A stretch of DNA of 64,000 bases from Streptomyces amritsarensis (lineage in GTDB: Bacteria; Actinomycetota; Actinomycetes; Streptomycetales; Streptomycetaceae): positions 1 to 64,000 of the forward strand of contig NZ_MQUR01000029.1 of NCBI RefSeq assembly GCF_001953875.1, read 5' to 3'. The position numbers were made by a program, and so were the translations under genes. Below the pieces are notes generated by a model. The model was not told the origin of the DNA, did not search any database, and worked only from the letters and a program-made list of their open reading frames with translations. This document shows, in pieces, positions 9,866 through 18,948 of the stretch. The stretch's first letter is position 1. Each line of letters opens with the position of its first letter.

Positions 9866-10592
9866 CGGGCACCAGCTGCAGCCCCTCGGGCAGCTCCGCC
9901 TGCGCGTCCGCGCACTCGTCCCTCGGTACGAGGAACACGCTGGCCCCGTCGCGCCGTGCGGCCTGGGTCTTCAGGGCCACACCGCCGACGGCGCCGACCT
10001 TGCCGTCGGCGGTGATGGTGCCCGTGCCGGCGATGTTGCGGCCGCCGGTGAGGTCGCCGCCGCTGCCGTCGCCGTCGAGCTTGTCGATGATGCCGAGGGA
10101 GAAGAGGAGCCCGGCGCTCGGGCCGCCGACGTCGGCGAGGTTGAGCTCGACCTTCACGTCCTGGGGGTCCTTGTGGAGGAAGCCGAGGGCAGCGGCGGCG
10201 GCGGCCGACTGCGACGTGGCCATTTCCTCCAGATTGTGCTTCTCGATCTCCTCGTCGCTGCCGCCGGAGGAGTACACGGCCTCCCGGGGCAGGACCGCCT
10301 GGTCGGTCTTGAACCAGTGGCCGGCGAGCTCGGGCAGCGTCATCGTCGAGGACGGCCCGGTGGCGCGGATGGTGGTCATCCGCAGCTGGCCCTTGGTGTC
10401 CCGGACGGGTGCCCCGGAGACGGTGATGACGGGCTTGCCCTGGTCGGACCCCAGTACGTCGGCCGTCAGCCCGGGCACGGCGACCACGAAGGGCAGCGGC
10501 GCGAAGGCCGCTGCGGCGAACAGCCCGAGCACGGGCACGGCGCAGACGGCCAGGGCGGCGGGACGCGGCAGACGTGTGAGGCGAGAGAGCAC
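9795..10592 (-). CDS. Membrane-anchored Lon-type (S16) protease domain protein, YlbL-like
   Basis: 265 residues. An N-terminal hydrophobic helix (about 12-34) anchors the protein, followed by an extracytoplasmic domain with the YlbL-type segments FVVAVPGLTADVLG and ELAGHWFKTDQAVLPREAVY. The catalytic dyad of Lon proteases is present: S159 in DVGGPSAGLLFSLG and K208 in GAVGGVALKTQAA. YlbL-type proteins normally carry a PDZ domain between these two parts; here LGFLHKD runs straight into the protease domain, so the PDZ domain is absent. The 3' end overlaps the MFS gene on the opposite strand by 71 bp. Substrates are unknown. Confidence 0.85.
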   Translation of the reverse strand: MLSRLTRLPRPAALAVCAVPVLGLFAAAAFAPLPFVVAVPGLTADVLGSDQGKPVITVSGAPVRDTKGQLRMTTIRATGPSSTMTLPELAGHWFKTDQAVLPREAVYSSGGSDEEIEKHNLEEMATSQSAAAAAALGFLHKDPQDVKVELNLADVGGPSAGLLFSLGIIDKLDGDGSGGDLTGGRNIAGTGTITADGKVGAVGGVALKTQAARRDGASVFLVPRDECADAQAELPEGLQLVPVTSLTDAVNALRALNRGEPAPSC

Positions 10593-10776
10593 CCGCCCAA
10601 TCTATCCGCCCCACCAGCCCCGCAGACGCCCGCAGCCCCCGCCGCGCGTTCCGGCCCGGCCGCACTGTTCGGCGCCGCCGGCGTGTGAGGCGCCGGGCCC
10701 GGGGCGGGCAGAGCCCCCGCGACGGCGCCGCACCCGGCACCACACAGGAACCCGGGGAATCCGCCGGGCCCTCGGC

Positions 10777-11418
10777 CTAGCGAAGGGCGTCGGCGACCTC
10801 ACGCGCCGCGTCGACCACCCGCGGCCCGACCCGCTCCGGCACGGCGTCGGCCAGCATGACGACGCCGACGCTGCCTTCCAGCCCGCTGATGCCCACCAGC
10901 GGCGCCGCGGCCCCGCTGGCGCCCGCTTCGAGCTCGCCGTGGGTCAGCGTGTACCCCGGCTCGATGAGGGAGCCCTGACGGGCGGCCAGGATGGCCCGCC
11001 CGGCGGCGCCCCGGTCCAGCGGGTGGCGGAAACCGGCCCGGTAGGCCACGTGGTAGTCCGTCCAGGTCGGCTCCACGACGGCGACGGCGAGCGCCTCGGT
11101 GCCGTCGACGAGGGTCAGGTGCGCGGTCGCGCCTATGTCCTCGGCGAGGGACCGCAGCGCGGGCAGGGCCGCCTCGCGCACGAGCGGGTGCACCTGCCGG
11201 CCCAGTCTCAGGACCCCGAGTCCGACCCTGGCCCGGCCGCCGAGGTCGCGGCGGACCAGGGCGTGCTGTTCGAGGGTGGCGAGGAGCCGGTAGACGACCG
11301 TGCGGTTGACGCCGAGGCGGTTGGAGAGCTCGGTGACGGTCAGACCGTGGTCGGTGTCGGCGAGCAGTTTGAGGACTCTGAGCCCTCTGTCGAGAGTCTG
11401 GGAGGTTTCCGCGGTCAC
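10777..11418 (-). CDS. IclR family transcriptional regulator
   Basis: 213 residues. The N-terminal winged helix (about 6-65) reads LDRGLRVLKLLADTDHGLTV with recognition region LGVNRTVVYRLLATLEQH; the C-terminal IclR effector domain includes TAHLTLVDGTEALAVAVVEP and RHPLDRGAAGRAILAAR. GTG at 11418, after a GGGAGAGG site, gives the standard N-terminus (VTAETSQTLDRG); the frame stays open further upstream. It is a stand-alone regulator; the effector and targets cannot be deduced from the neighbours. Confidence 0.88.
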   Translation of the reverse strand: MTAETSQTLDRGLRVLKLLADTDHGLTVTELSNRLGVNRTVVYRLLATLEQHALVRRDLGGRARVGLGVLRLGRQVHPLVREAALPALRSLAEDIGATAHLTLVDGTEALAVAVVEPTWTDYHVAYRAGFRHPLDRGAAGRAILAARQGSLIEPGYTLTHGELEAGASGAAAPLVGISGLEGSVGVVMLADAVPERVGPRVVDAAREVADALR

Positions 11419-11706
11419 GACGCCTCTCCCTCTTTCGGTGAGCGGCGGTGACTCTCGGGGTGGCACGCCGCCGGTCCCACGGCGGCGCACAGGAGAGGCC
11501 GCCGGTAGCGGCCATTGCACCGGCTGCGCTCCCGCGGCGGCGCTGCCACGGTGCGTTCGATGCGGGGAATGTAGCGAGCAGGTCCGCTCAGCGGAAGGGC
11601 TCGTCCAGAATCCGGGCGCGAGCTACCTGTTTGTGCCGTTTCCTGATCGCCTCAAGTGTCGTTTCGTGACAACGATTCGTACAGGCGCGCAGATGACGGG
11701 ACGAGC

Positions 11707-11740
11707 ACGGGGTCCGTGCGAACCTCCGCACGGACCCCGT
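11707..11740 (-). terminator. Helicase gene terminator
   Basis: A perfect 14-bp stem (ACGGGGTCCGTGCG and complement) with loop AACCTC lies about 75 bp past the stop of the helicase gene. Within the gene-free stretch 11419-11813 the only other structure is a short direct repeat of ACCCACCGAATCC near 11760-11790; the remainder shows nothing recognisable apart from the upstream region of the IclR gene. Confidence 0.75.
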
Positions 11741-11813
11741 CCCACGTTCTGGGCGAACCCACCGAATCCACTGAACCCACCGAATCCGCCGAACTCACCG
11801 CGCTCCCCGCAAC

Positions 11814-13598
11814 TCACCGCATACGGGTCGCCCACTCCTGCACCTTCTTGATGCGCTCGCGGATCTGCCCCGCCGTCGCCTCCGCGCTCGGCGGTCCGCC
11901 GCAGACCCGGCGCAGCTCCGTGTGGATCACTCCGTGCGGCTTCCCGCTCTGGTGGACGTACGCGCCCACCATCGTGTTGAGCGACTTGCGCAGCTCCAGC
12001 AGTTCCTTGTGGGAAACGACCGGCCGCCGGTCGGCCGGCAGCTCCAGGAGGTCCGCCTCGGAGTCGGGCCTGCGCCGGCTGTGCGCGATCTGCCGGGACT
12101 GGCGCTTCTGCAGCAGCATCTGGACCTGGTCCGGCTCCAGCAGCCCGGGGATGCCGAGGTAGTCCTGCTCCTCCTCGCTGCCCGGGTGGGCCTGCATGCC
12201 GAACTCGGCCCCGTCGTAGAGGACCCGGTCGAAGACGGCGTCGGACTCCAACGCCTCGAAGGACATCTGCTCGTCCTCGCCGGTGTCCTCGTCCTCCTGC
12301 CGGTTCGCCTCGTCCATCTCCTTCTCGGACTCGGCGTACGGGTCTTCCTCGCCCTGCTTCTTCGGCCTGTCGAGCACGTGGTCGCGCTCGACCTCCATCT
12401 CGTTGGCGAAGCCGAGGAGGTAGGGGATGGTCGGAAGGAACACGGACGCCGTCTCGCCGCGCCTGCGCGAGCGCACGAAGCGTCCGACGGCCTGGGCGAA
12501 GAACAGCGGGGTGGAGATCGTGGTCGCGTACACGCCGACCGCGAGGCGCGGTACGTCGACGCCCTCGGACACCATGCGGACCGCGACCATCCAGCGGTCG
12601 TCGTTCGCGCTGAAGGTGTCGATGTTCTTCGACGCCCCGGTGTCGTCGGAGAGCACCAGCGTCGGCTTCGTCCCGGTGATCTCCCGGATGAGCTTGGCGT
12701 ACGCGCGCGCCGAGTCCTGGTCGGAGGCGATGACGAGGCCGCCCGCGTCCGGGATGCCCTTGCGGACCTCGGTGAGCCGCTGGTCGGCGGCCCGCAGCAC
12801 GTTGGGCATCCAGTCGCCGCGCGGGTCCAGGGCCGTGCGCCAGGCCTGCGAGATGGCGTCCTTGGTCATCGGCTCGCCGAGCCGGGCGGCGATCTCGTCG
12901 CCGGCCTTGGTGCGCCAGCGCATGTTGCCGCTGTAGGAGAGGAAGATGACCGGCCGGACGACGCCGTCGCCGAGCGCGTTTCCGTAGCCGTAGGTGTAGT
13001 CGGCGGAGGACCGCCGGATCCCGTCGTTGCCCTCCTCGTAGGTGACGAACGGGATGGGGTTGGTGTCGGACCGGAAGGGCGTGCCGGTCAGCGCGAGCCG
13101 CCGGGTCGCCGGGTCGAAGGCCTCCAGGCAGGCCTCGCCCCAGGACTTCGAGTCGCCGGCGTGGTGGATCTCGTCGAGGATCACCAGGGTCTTGCGCTGC
13201 TCGCAGCGGTTGCGGTGGAGCATGGGGCGCACGCCGACACCGGCGTAGGTGACGGCGACCCCGTGGTAGTCCTTGCTGAGCGGACCCGCCGAGTACTCGG
13301 GGTCCAGCCGGATGCCTATCCGGGCGGCGGCCTCCGCCCACTGCTTCTTCAGGTGCTCGGTGGGCGCGACGACGGTCACCTGCTGCACCACGTGGTGGTG
13401 GAGCAGCCAGGAGGCGAGGGTCAGGGCGAAGGTGGTCTTACCTGCGCCGGGCGTGGCGACGGCGAGGAAGTCGCGGGGCTGGTTCTGAATATAGCGGTCC
13501 AGCGCTCCCTGCTGCCAGGCGCGCAGCTTGCTGGCGGTGCCCCACGGGGCACGGCCGGGGAAGGCGGGTGAGAGGTGGTGGGAGGCGGTAGTAGTCAC
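11814..13598 (-). CDS. XPB/Ssl2-like superfamily 2 helicase
   Basis: 594 residues. All core SF2 motifs are visible: Walker A ATPGAGKTT (about 48-56), DEIHHAG (motif II), ALTGTPFRSD (motif III), then SEGVDVPRLAVGV (motif V) and QAVGRFVRSRRR (motif VI). Residues after about 430 are acidic (EEDPYAESEKEMDEANRQED) and then basic, an actinobacterial C-terminal extension. GTG at 13598 fits the conserved N-terminus (VTTTASHHLSPAFPGRAPWG) although its GGAG is only 3 bases upstream. It is probably a DNA repair or nucleic-acid remodelling helicase; no partner gene is adjacent. A strong terminator follows. Confidence 0.9.
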   Translation of the reverse strand: MTTTASHHLSPAFPGRAPWGTASKLRAWQQGALDRYIQNQPRDFLAVATPGAGKTTFALTLASWLLHHHVVQQVTVVAPTEHLKKQWAEAAARIGIRLDPEYSAGPLSKDYHGVAVTYAGVGVRPMLHRNRCEQRKTLVILDEIHHAGDSKSWGEACLEAFDPATRRLALTGTPFRSDTNPIPFVTYEEGNDGIRRSSADYTYGYGNALGDGVVRPVIFLSYSGNMRWRTKAGDEIAARLGEPMTKDAISQAWRTALDPRGDWMPNVLRAADQRLTEVRKGIPDAGGLVIASDQDSARAYAKLIREITGTKPTLVLSDDTGASKNIDTFSANDDRWMVAVRMVSEGVDVPRLAVGVYATTISTPLFFAQAVGRFVRSRRRGETASVFLPTIPYLLGFANEMEVERDHVLDRPKKQGEEDPYAESEKEMDEANRQEDEDTGEDEQMSFEALESDAVFDRVLYDGAEFGMQAHPGSEEEQDYLGIPGLLEPDQVQMLLQKRQSRQIAHSRRRPDSEADLLELPADRRPVVSHKELLELRKSLNTMVGAYVHQSGKPHGVIHTELRRVCGGPPSAEATAGQIRERIKKVQEWATRMR

Positions 13599-13732
13599 GG
13601 TCTCCGGTTCGTGCTCTCGGCGTACTCGGTACGGGGCAGGCGGTCGTACGTAGGACAACCGGGCCACCTTACCGGGGCGGGCCCGCCCCTCGCGGAGGGA
13701 CAGGCCCGTGACCTCGGGCGGTGCGGCGAGCG

Positions 13733-14128
13733 TCACATGGAGCGCAGCCGGTCGGCGATCCGGGCGGTCTGCGTCTCGTGCCCGGCCGCCACGTCGATGA
13801 CCAGGTCGTAGGCGAGTTCCTGGTCCGCGTCGGCGAGGTCGACCCCGTTGACCGCCAGGAAGGTCGCGGCCGCAAGCCATGCGGTGCGCTTGTTCCCGTC
13901 GACGAGGGGGTGGTTGGTGGCGATGCCGTGGAGCAGGGCGGCGGCCTGCTCGTAGACGTCCTCGTAGGCCGCCGTCCCCAACATGCGGGCCCGCGGCCGG
14001 TGCACCGCGGACTCCAGCAGGCCGGGGGCGCGCAGCTCGACGGGCTGGTCCTGGGCCAGGCAGGCGTGGCGGGCGAGGTCCAGGACTTCGGCGAGCGTGA
14101 GGTGGCGGCGGGGCCCCGTGGTGTTCAC
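13733..14128 (-). CDS. doc: Doc-type Fic-domain toxin
   Basis: 131 residues, the usual Doc length. The Fic motif is HPLVDGNKRTAW at 73-84: catalytic-loop H73, acidic D77 and anion-binding GNKR, as in Doc kinases that phosphorylate and inactivate elongation factor Tu. The N-terminal LTLAEVLDLARHACLAQ and the C-terminal helices match the family. Its ATG overlaps the upstream small gene by 4 bp (ATGA), showing translational coupling with an antitoxin. The gene is a type II toxin candidate; activity is inferred from the motif. Confidence 0.88.
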   Translation of the reverse strand: MNTTGPRRHLTLAEVLDLARHACLAQDQPVELRAPGLLESAVHRPRARMLGTAAYEDVYEQAAALLHGIATNHPLVDGNKRTAWLAAATFLAVNGVDLADADQELAYDLVIDVAAGHETQTARIADRLRSM

Positions 14129-14325
14129 CGGCCGAGCCTGCGCAGGAGGGGGGCATGCTGTTCGGCGAGCCGTCCGGCCGCTTCCGCGATCTTCTCCCGC
14201 TCGGCCCGCAGGTGGGCCCGTACGGCCTCCTGTACGACGTCTTCGGGCGTGCGCCCGGTGGCGTCGGCGAGGTCGCCGAGCTCCGCCCGGTCGGCGCCCG
14301 GCAGCCTGATGGTGATCTCGTTCAT
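14125..14325 (-). CDS. Antitoxin of the Doc pair (ribbon-helix-helix type)
   Basis: 66 residues. MNEITIRLPGADRAELGDLA resembles the beta-strand and first helix of an Arc/CopG ribbon-helix-helix protein; the C-terminal helix REKIAEAAGRLAEQHAPLL would bind and neutralise the toxin. The start at 14325 is chosen because it begins exactly at the RHH strand; an in-frame ATG 36 bp upstream adds only GC-rich leader. The coupling to doc by ATGA and the order antitoxin-then-toxin are typical of type II modules. The protein probably also represses the operon. Confidence 0.85.
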   Translation of the reverse strand: MNEITIRLPGADRAELGDLADATGRTPEDVVQEAVRAHLRAEREKIAEAAGRLAEQHAPLLRRLGR

Positions 14326-14377
14326 GGACGGAAACGTAGCCGCCGGGCCGTGCCGGGGCACCGGGGTTTTCGGGGGC

Positions 14378-15826
14378 TCAGTCCTTGGCGGGCTCCAGCC
14401 GGGTCGCGACCCACGCCCCGACCAGTGCCACGCACGCCATCGGCAGGAACACGACCGTGAACGCGGCGGGGTGCGAGGCCCCCGCCCCGCCCGCGGTCAC
14501 CGCGTGCGCGGCCCCGACCGCTCCCCCGCCGAGCGCGGCGAAGGCGGCGCCGCCGGCGGCGAGCAGCACGACGTTCGCGAGGGCGTCGGAGATCTGCAGG
14601 GCGGCGGAGTTGGCGCCGACCTCCTGCGGCGCGGACAGCTTCAGCAGGAGCACGCTCGTGGAGCCGATCACCAGGCCCATCCCGAGGCATCCCACCGCCC
14701 AGGCCAGCGCCAGCGTCCACACGGGGACGGACTCGACGAGCACGGCGGGCGCGGCGGCGATGGCCAGTGCCACCAGCACCATGCCGATCACCATCAGCCG
14801 CTGCCGGTAGGGGGCCGTCCGCCCCTGCGACTGCACCCACGAACCGCCCGCCCAGGTCACCCCGCCGAGCGCGAGGGAGAAGCCGGCCATCGTCGGGCTG
14901 AGCCCCCGCTGGGTGACGAGCATCAGCGGTACGAAGCTCTCGGCGGCGATGAACGCCCCCGCCGCGACCCCGCGCAGCAGCACCACGGACGGCAGCCCGC
15001 GCCGGGCCAGGTACGTCCCGCGCGGCAGCAGCCCGAGCACGGCCGGGACGAGCAGGGCCGCGCCGGCGATGCCCGGCAGCAGCGAGAGCCACCGCAGGTC
15101 CTGGGCGGCGTACTGCAGCAGACCCGCCCCGACGGAGATCCCGAGCGCGAGCCGGATCCGCCGCCGGTCGAAGACCGCGGGCCCGCCGCCGACGGGACCG
15201 GAGGCGGAGCGCCGTATCGCGGGCAGCGCGACGACGAGGGGGACGGCCACGAGGGCGGGGATGCCGAGGAACACCCACCGCCAGCCGAGGTGCTCGGTGA
15301 CCGTGCCGGAGGCGAGCGGCCCGACGATGGAGGGGACGACCCAGCTGGCGGCGAAGGCGGCCATGATCGCGGGCCGCAGCCGCTCCTCGTAGGCCCGGCT
15401 GACGACGACGTACAGCGCGACGATGACCAGCCCGCCGCCGAAGCCCTGCACGGCGCGGCCGAGGACGAACACCCACATGGCGCCGGCGGTCCCCGAGACC
15501 ACCAGCCCCGAGGCGAACGCGGCGATCCCGACGGTCAGCGGCCTGAGCGGCCCCTGCCGGTCGGCCCACTGCCCGGACAGGACCATGCCGAAGAGGCTGG
15601 TGGTGAAGTAGGCGGAGAAGGCGAAGGCGTACAGCCCGATCCCGTCGAGCTCGCGGGCGGCGACGGGCATGGCCGTACCGACGGCGGTCGCCTCGAAGGC
15701 GATGAGGAAGACGACCGAGATGATCCCGATGCTGAGCGTCCGGTACGCGGGCCCCATGACCCCGCCCTGCGGTGGGGTGGGGAGGGGTGCGGTTCTCGGG
15801 GGCACGCGGGGTTCGAGGGCGCTCAT
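14378..15826 (-). CDS. MFS transporter, probable 14-helix drug exporter
   Basis: 482 residues with many hydrophobic segments. The N-terminal part has LIAFEATAVGTAMPVAARE and the inter-helix loop GQWADRQGPLRP, features of the DHA2/EmrB-like group; a later LGRAVQGFGGG matches motif C-like regions. ATG at 15826 is the only convincing start. It is transcribed toward the Doc module with 52 bp between, but no functional link is apparent. A short untranslated region with no recognisable feature precedes it (15827-16043). Confidence 0.87.
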   Translation of the reverse strand: MSALEPRVPPRTAPLPTPPQGGVMGPAYRTLSIGIISVVFLIAFEATAVGTAMPVAARELDGIGLYAFAFSAYFTTSLFGMVLSGQWADRQGPLRPLTVGIAAFASGLVVSGTAGAMWVFVLGRAVQGFGGGLVIVALYVVVSRAYEERLRPAIMAAFAASWVVPSIVGPLASGTVTEHLGWRWVFLGIPALVAVPLVVALPAIRRSASGPVGGGPAVFDRRRIRLALGISVGAGLLQYAAQDLRWLSLLPGIAGAALLVPAVLGLLPRGTYLARRGLPSVVLLRGVAAGAFIAAESFVPLMLVTQRGLSPTMAGFSLALGGVTWAGGSWVQSQGRTAPYRQRLMVIGMVLVALAIAAAPAVLVESVPVWTLALAWAVGCLGMGLVIGSTSVLLLKLSAPQEVGANSAALQISDALANVVLLAAGGAAFAALGGGAVGAAHAVTAGGAGASHPAAFTVVFLPMACVALVGAWVATRLEPAKD

Positions 15827-16043
15827 CGCCCCAGAGTAAGGTGCACAGCCCCGTTTCGACCCTGTCCGTTCGACCGATCCCGGCCTCGGCCCCGGGTCCT
15901 AGGACCACGCCCCGTCCGTGAACGCGGCATGGCAGCCCTGTTGCAGCCCGGGCCGTCTCCTTCCCCGGCCGGCGGCCGCCCGCGTACGGTCGAGGACATC
16001 ACCACAGCCGTGCGCGCCGGCCCTCCGGACCACGGCACGGGCG

Positions 16044-16081
16044 GAGCCCGCCCGGGGCCAGGCGCACCCCCGGGCGGGCTC
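16044..16081 (-). terminator. Terminator of the WXG100/mycosin operon
   Basis: A perfect 14-bp stem (GAGCCCGCCCGGGG and complement) with a 10-base loop lies 15 bp past the stop of the lipoprotein gene, the last gene of the minus-strand operon. Confidence 0.75.
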
Positions 16082-16096
16082 GGTCTCTTTTCCGGC

Positions 16097-16654
16097 TCAC
16101 ACCCCGCACTGGGTCTGCTGCTTGGCGGACTCGAGGTACTTGGTCATGAGCGAGGTGAACAGGGCACGGGACGTACCCGGCTTCATGTGCTCCACGGAGC
16201 CGCTCAGCGACAATTCCAGCTCGAAGGAGTCCTCGGCCCCCTTGCAGGTGAGGGCGACGCGGGCACCCGTGTCCCACAGGAGCCCCTTGTCGCCGAGAGC
16301 GAGCGGCTCGGGCGCGGGTTCACTCTGGTCGGTCGGGGGCCAGAAGAAGCTCTGCCCCTGAGGCTGGCGAGTCGCCGCGACCAGGACACGGCCCCTGCCG
16401 TCCACATCGACGGTGCAGGTGGCCGCGCGGCGCTGCGGGGTCAGCCGGGCGTCGGCGGGACCGGACACGGTCACCGTCTCCCCATCGCCCATCAGAGGTT
16501 CCAGGTCGGAGCGGGTGAAGACGCCGAAGCAGGTGCGCTCCGGCAGCTGCGGCGCCGCCGCCTTCTTCTCCTCGGCGCACCCCGCCAGCGCGGTCGTCAC
16601 AGCCAGCGTCCCGGCGAGCAGGAGTGCGGTACGGGCGCGGGGGGCGCGGCCCAT
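16097..16654 (-). CDS. Lipoprotein, last gene of WXG100/mycosin operon
   Basis: 185 residues. A basic n-region and hydrophobic helix lead to a lipobox (TTALAGC, Cys about 29), so the mature protein should be lipid-anchored outside the membrane. The rest is a soluble domain with three further cysteines (ERTCFGVF, AATCTVDVD, ALTCKGAED) plus a C-terminal QTQCGV, suggesting disulfide bonds. No family is recognised. Its ATG shares one base with the TGA of the upstream gene (TGATG), so the two are translationally coupled and probably act in the same process. Confidence 0.82.
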   Translation of the reverse strand: MGRAPRARTALLLAGTLAVTTALAGCAEEKKAAAPQLPERTCFGVFTRSDLEPLMGDGETVTVSGPADARLTPQRRAATCTVDVDGRGRVLVAATRQPQGQSFFWPPTDQSEPAPEPLALGDKGLLWDTGARVALTCKGAEDSFELELSLSGSVEHMKPGTSRALFTSLMTKYLESAKQQTQCGV

Positions 16655-18939
16655 CAGGAGCCGCCGTTCGACGTGACGACCTGACCGCGGCCGACCGCGT
16701 GCGCGTTGGCCGTCTGCGCCGCGGCCGTGCCGGCGAGGGCGTCGATGCTCCGCTGGTTCATGCCCGTCCCCTCCGCGGCCTTGCGGACCGATTGCGCGGC
16801 GGATTCGCCGGCTTCCACCTGGGCCTGCGTGTAACTGAGTACGGCTTCGTGGTCGGCATCGCCCGCCTTGCTCGCCTGGTCCTTCTTGGCCCGTTCGACC
16901 ACACTCTCCGCGATGTCCTCCTGGAGCCATTCCACGACGTCTCCGGCGAGCGGCACCATCTCCAGGTACTTGCCGCCCGCGGCGCTGATGACGCGGTTGA
17001 CCCACTTGGCGTTGTCCTCGACGCCCTTGACGTACTCCTCCGCCGTGTGGCCGTTCTGGGCGAACGTCCCCTCGGCCCTGGCCTCGGAGAGGATGCCCGC
17101 GATCTGGCCGCCCGGGTGGACGGCGACCGTGATCGCCGCGTCGATCTCCTCGTACTCGGCACGGTGCGCGATGACGTCGTTGATGAGCGTCGTGGTGAAC
17201 GCCCGCTGGGCGTTGGTGATGGCTCCGTACGCGTCCGGGTCCTGCGCCACCGCGCCGACGAACGCCGCCATGTCGGCCTTGTTGAACTCGGCCATCACAC
17301 CGTTGGCCTTGATCAGCCGACTGGTGTTGTCCGCCGCGGCCTGGATGTCCGGCATGTACTCCGCGGCCATCTGCCCGAAGTGCCCGGACAGGCCGTTCAG
17401 CGGGCCCGCAGGGTCTCCCGGCTTCGCGTCGACCAGATCCGGATCGTCGCCGATCTTCTCGACGATCCGCTCCATGACGGCCGTCATCGCCCCGGTGTGC
17501 GGTACGGGCTTCGCCGTCTCGTCGTCCGGTACGCGCCCCGAAACGGCTGCCATCAGGGCGTCGCCGAGGGCCTGCTGGGCCGGGCGCAGGTCGCCGCGTG
17601 GGGTGATGTCGAAGCCGTCCATGTACGGCTTCTTGTCGAGCATGTAGTCGACCATGCCCCGGTCCTTGCCGTGCTGGCCACCCACCGGCTTGTCGTCCTT
17701 CGTGACGATGCCGTCCTTGTTGCTGTCCTCGCGGACCGGCTCGTTGAAGAAGGCCGTCGCCGCGTCCGGGTTGTTGCCCAGCGCCTCCATGAGCCCGGTC
17801 AGGGGGTAGAAGCCGCGGCCGCCCTCCGGCCCCTGGTTGAGTACGGTCTCCAGCCCGATCGGCGTGTGGAACTCCCAGGCCTGCGGGTCCTTGCGGTCCA
17901 TCGCGACCATGTCGCGGCCGACCGAGGTCAGGAACTCCGTGTCGTACTTCCCCTCACGCAGCAGCGCACCGAGGGCCTGGTAGCCGTAGATCTGCCGGAC
18001 GCCGCCGAAGACGTCCATCTCCTTGCGCCCGGCCTTCATCAGCTGGGTCGTCCAGGCCGCGTCGAGGTGGCCCGGCACGTCCTTGTGCGTGGCGAGGCCG
18101 AGCATCGCGCCCAGGTCGCTCTGGATGTTCGAGACCATGAGCGCCCGGTCCTTGCCGGCGGCGCCCAGGCTGGTCGCGTCCAGGGACATCGCGGAGTACA
18201 TCTGCAGGGTGCCTTCGGCGCCGATGGTCCGGAACAGGCCCGTCGAGAACTCGGGGTCGTCGCGGTTGTCGTCGAGGAGCTCCTCCAGCTCGCGCAGCGC
18301 CTCGACGTTGCGGGCCGTGCCGCCGGGGCCGGTGACCTTCTTCATCAGGTCGGCTGCGCGGGACGCTTGTTCGGCGTCGAGGGTGGTGAACTTCGGTCCG
18401 CCGAAGTCGTGTTCGCCGGTCGTATTCGCCTGGAGAACGCGGACCAGGGAGTCGTCGGCGTCCTGCGCGTTCTCGACGGCCCGGTTGACCTGGGACTGCC
18501 AGGCGTTGCGGTTGGCGTTGAGGGTCTGCTGGTAGTCGGGGTCGTGGCGGGCCGCGTTCCGCTCGGCCTCGGTGGGCAGCGGGATGGCGCTGACCCGTCC
18601 GCTGTCATCGATCCGGAAGCCGGCCGCCGGGGCCTCCGCGGCGAGCCTCTTCAGTTCGTCCTGGGCGGCCTTGAAGGTGGCGTGCGCGTCGGCGAGGACC
18701 TGGTGCATCCCCTTGGCCGCCTTGGCGGCGTCCTCGAACTCCTTGGCGGTCTTGTCGACGAACCCGCGTGCCACCCCGGCGGTGATCCCACTCCACTCGG
18801 CCTTGTCGGACTTCGCCTTCATGCCGTTGCGGGCGGCCTCGGCCATCTCGTCCAGCTTGCCGGCCATGGCCGTCCAGTCGGTGACCGCGGTCCGGAGCTT
18901 GTCCAGGGGGGCGTTCATCACGTTCTCGTACGTCAGCAT
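16654..18939 (-). CDS. Large WXG100-like protein of type VII secretion type, with EF-hand-like loop
   Basis: 761 residues. The first 100 residues are helical and contain a WxG turn (KAEWSGITAG, W49-G51), the hallmark of WXG100/ESAT-6-like helical hairpins. The middle (about 180-620) is a large alpha-helical region resembling DUF6571-type proteins of Streptomyces. Residues 405-416, DSNKDGIVTKDD, match the calcium-binding loop of an EF-hand or dockerin. The C-terminal 150 residues include a hydrophobic helix-rich part (KYLEMVPLAGDVVEWLQ). There is no signal peptide, consistent with export as a type VII substrate. It lies 9 bp after the preceding operon gene and couples to the lipoprotein gene. 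The function of the effector part is unknown. Confidence 0.8.
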   Translation of the reverse strand: MLTYENVMNAPLDKLRTAVTDWTAMAGKLDEMAEAARNGMKAKSDKAEWSGITAGVARGFVDKTAKEFEDAAKAAKGMHQVLADAHATFKAAQDELKRLAAEAPAAGFRIDDSGRVSAIPLPTEAERNAARHDPDYQQTLNANRNAWQSQVNRAVENAQDADDSLVRVLQANTTGEHDFGGPKFTTLDAEQASRAADLMKKVTGPGGTARNVEALRELEELLDDNRDDPEFSTGLFRTIGAEGTLQMYSAMSLDATSLGAAGKDRALMVSNIQSDLGAMLGLATHKDVPGHLDAAWTTQLMKAGRKEMDVFGGVRQIYGYQALGALLREGKYDTEFLTSVGRDMVAMDRKDPQAWEFHTPIGLETVLNQGPEGGRGFYPLTGLMEALGNNPDAATAFFNEPVREDSNKDGIVTKDDKPVGGQHGKDRGMVDYMLDKKPYMDGFDITPRGDLRPAQQALGDALMAAVSGRVPDDETAKPVPHTGAMTAVMERIVEKIGDDPDLVDAKPGDPAGPLNGLSGHFGQMAAEYMPDIQAAADNTSRLIKANGVMAEFNKADMAAFVGAVAQDPDAYGAITNAQRAFTTTLINDVIAHRAEYEEIDAAITVAVHPGGQIAGILSEARAEGTFAQNGHTAEEYVKGVEDNAKWVNRVISAAGGKYLEMVPLAGDVVEWLQEDIAESVVERAKKDQASKAGDADHEAVLSYTQAQVEAGESAAQSVRKAAEGTGMNQRSIDALAGTAAAQTANAHAVGRGQVVTSNGGS

Positions 18940-18948
18940 GCGGGCCGC

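Noticed and set aside
15827..16043. Small gene between the MFS and lipoprotein genes
   Set aside because: Open frames here are Arg/Pro-rich, have no ribosome site and match nothing known.
16825..16840. TTA codon in the large WXG100-like gene
   Set aside because: The TAA on the plus strand is out of frame; the codons read are AGT TAC.
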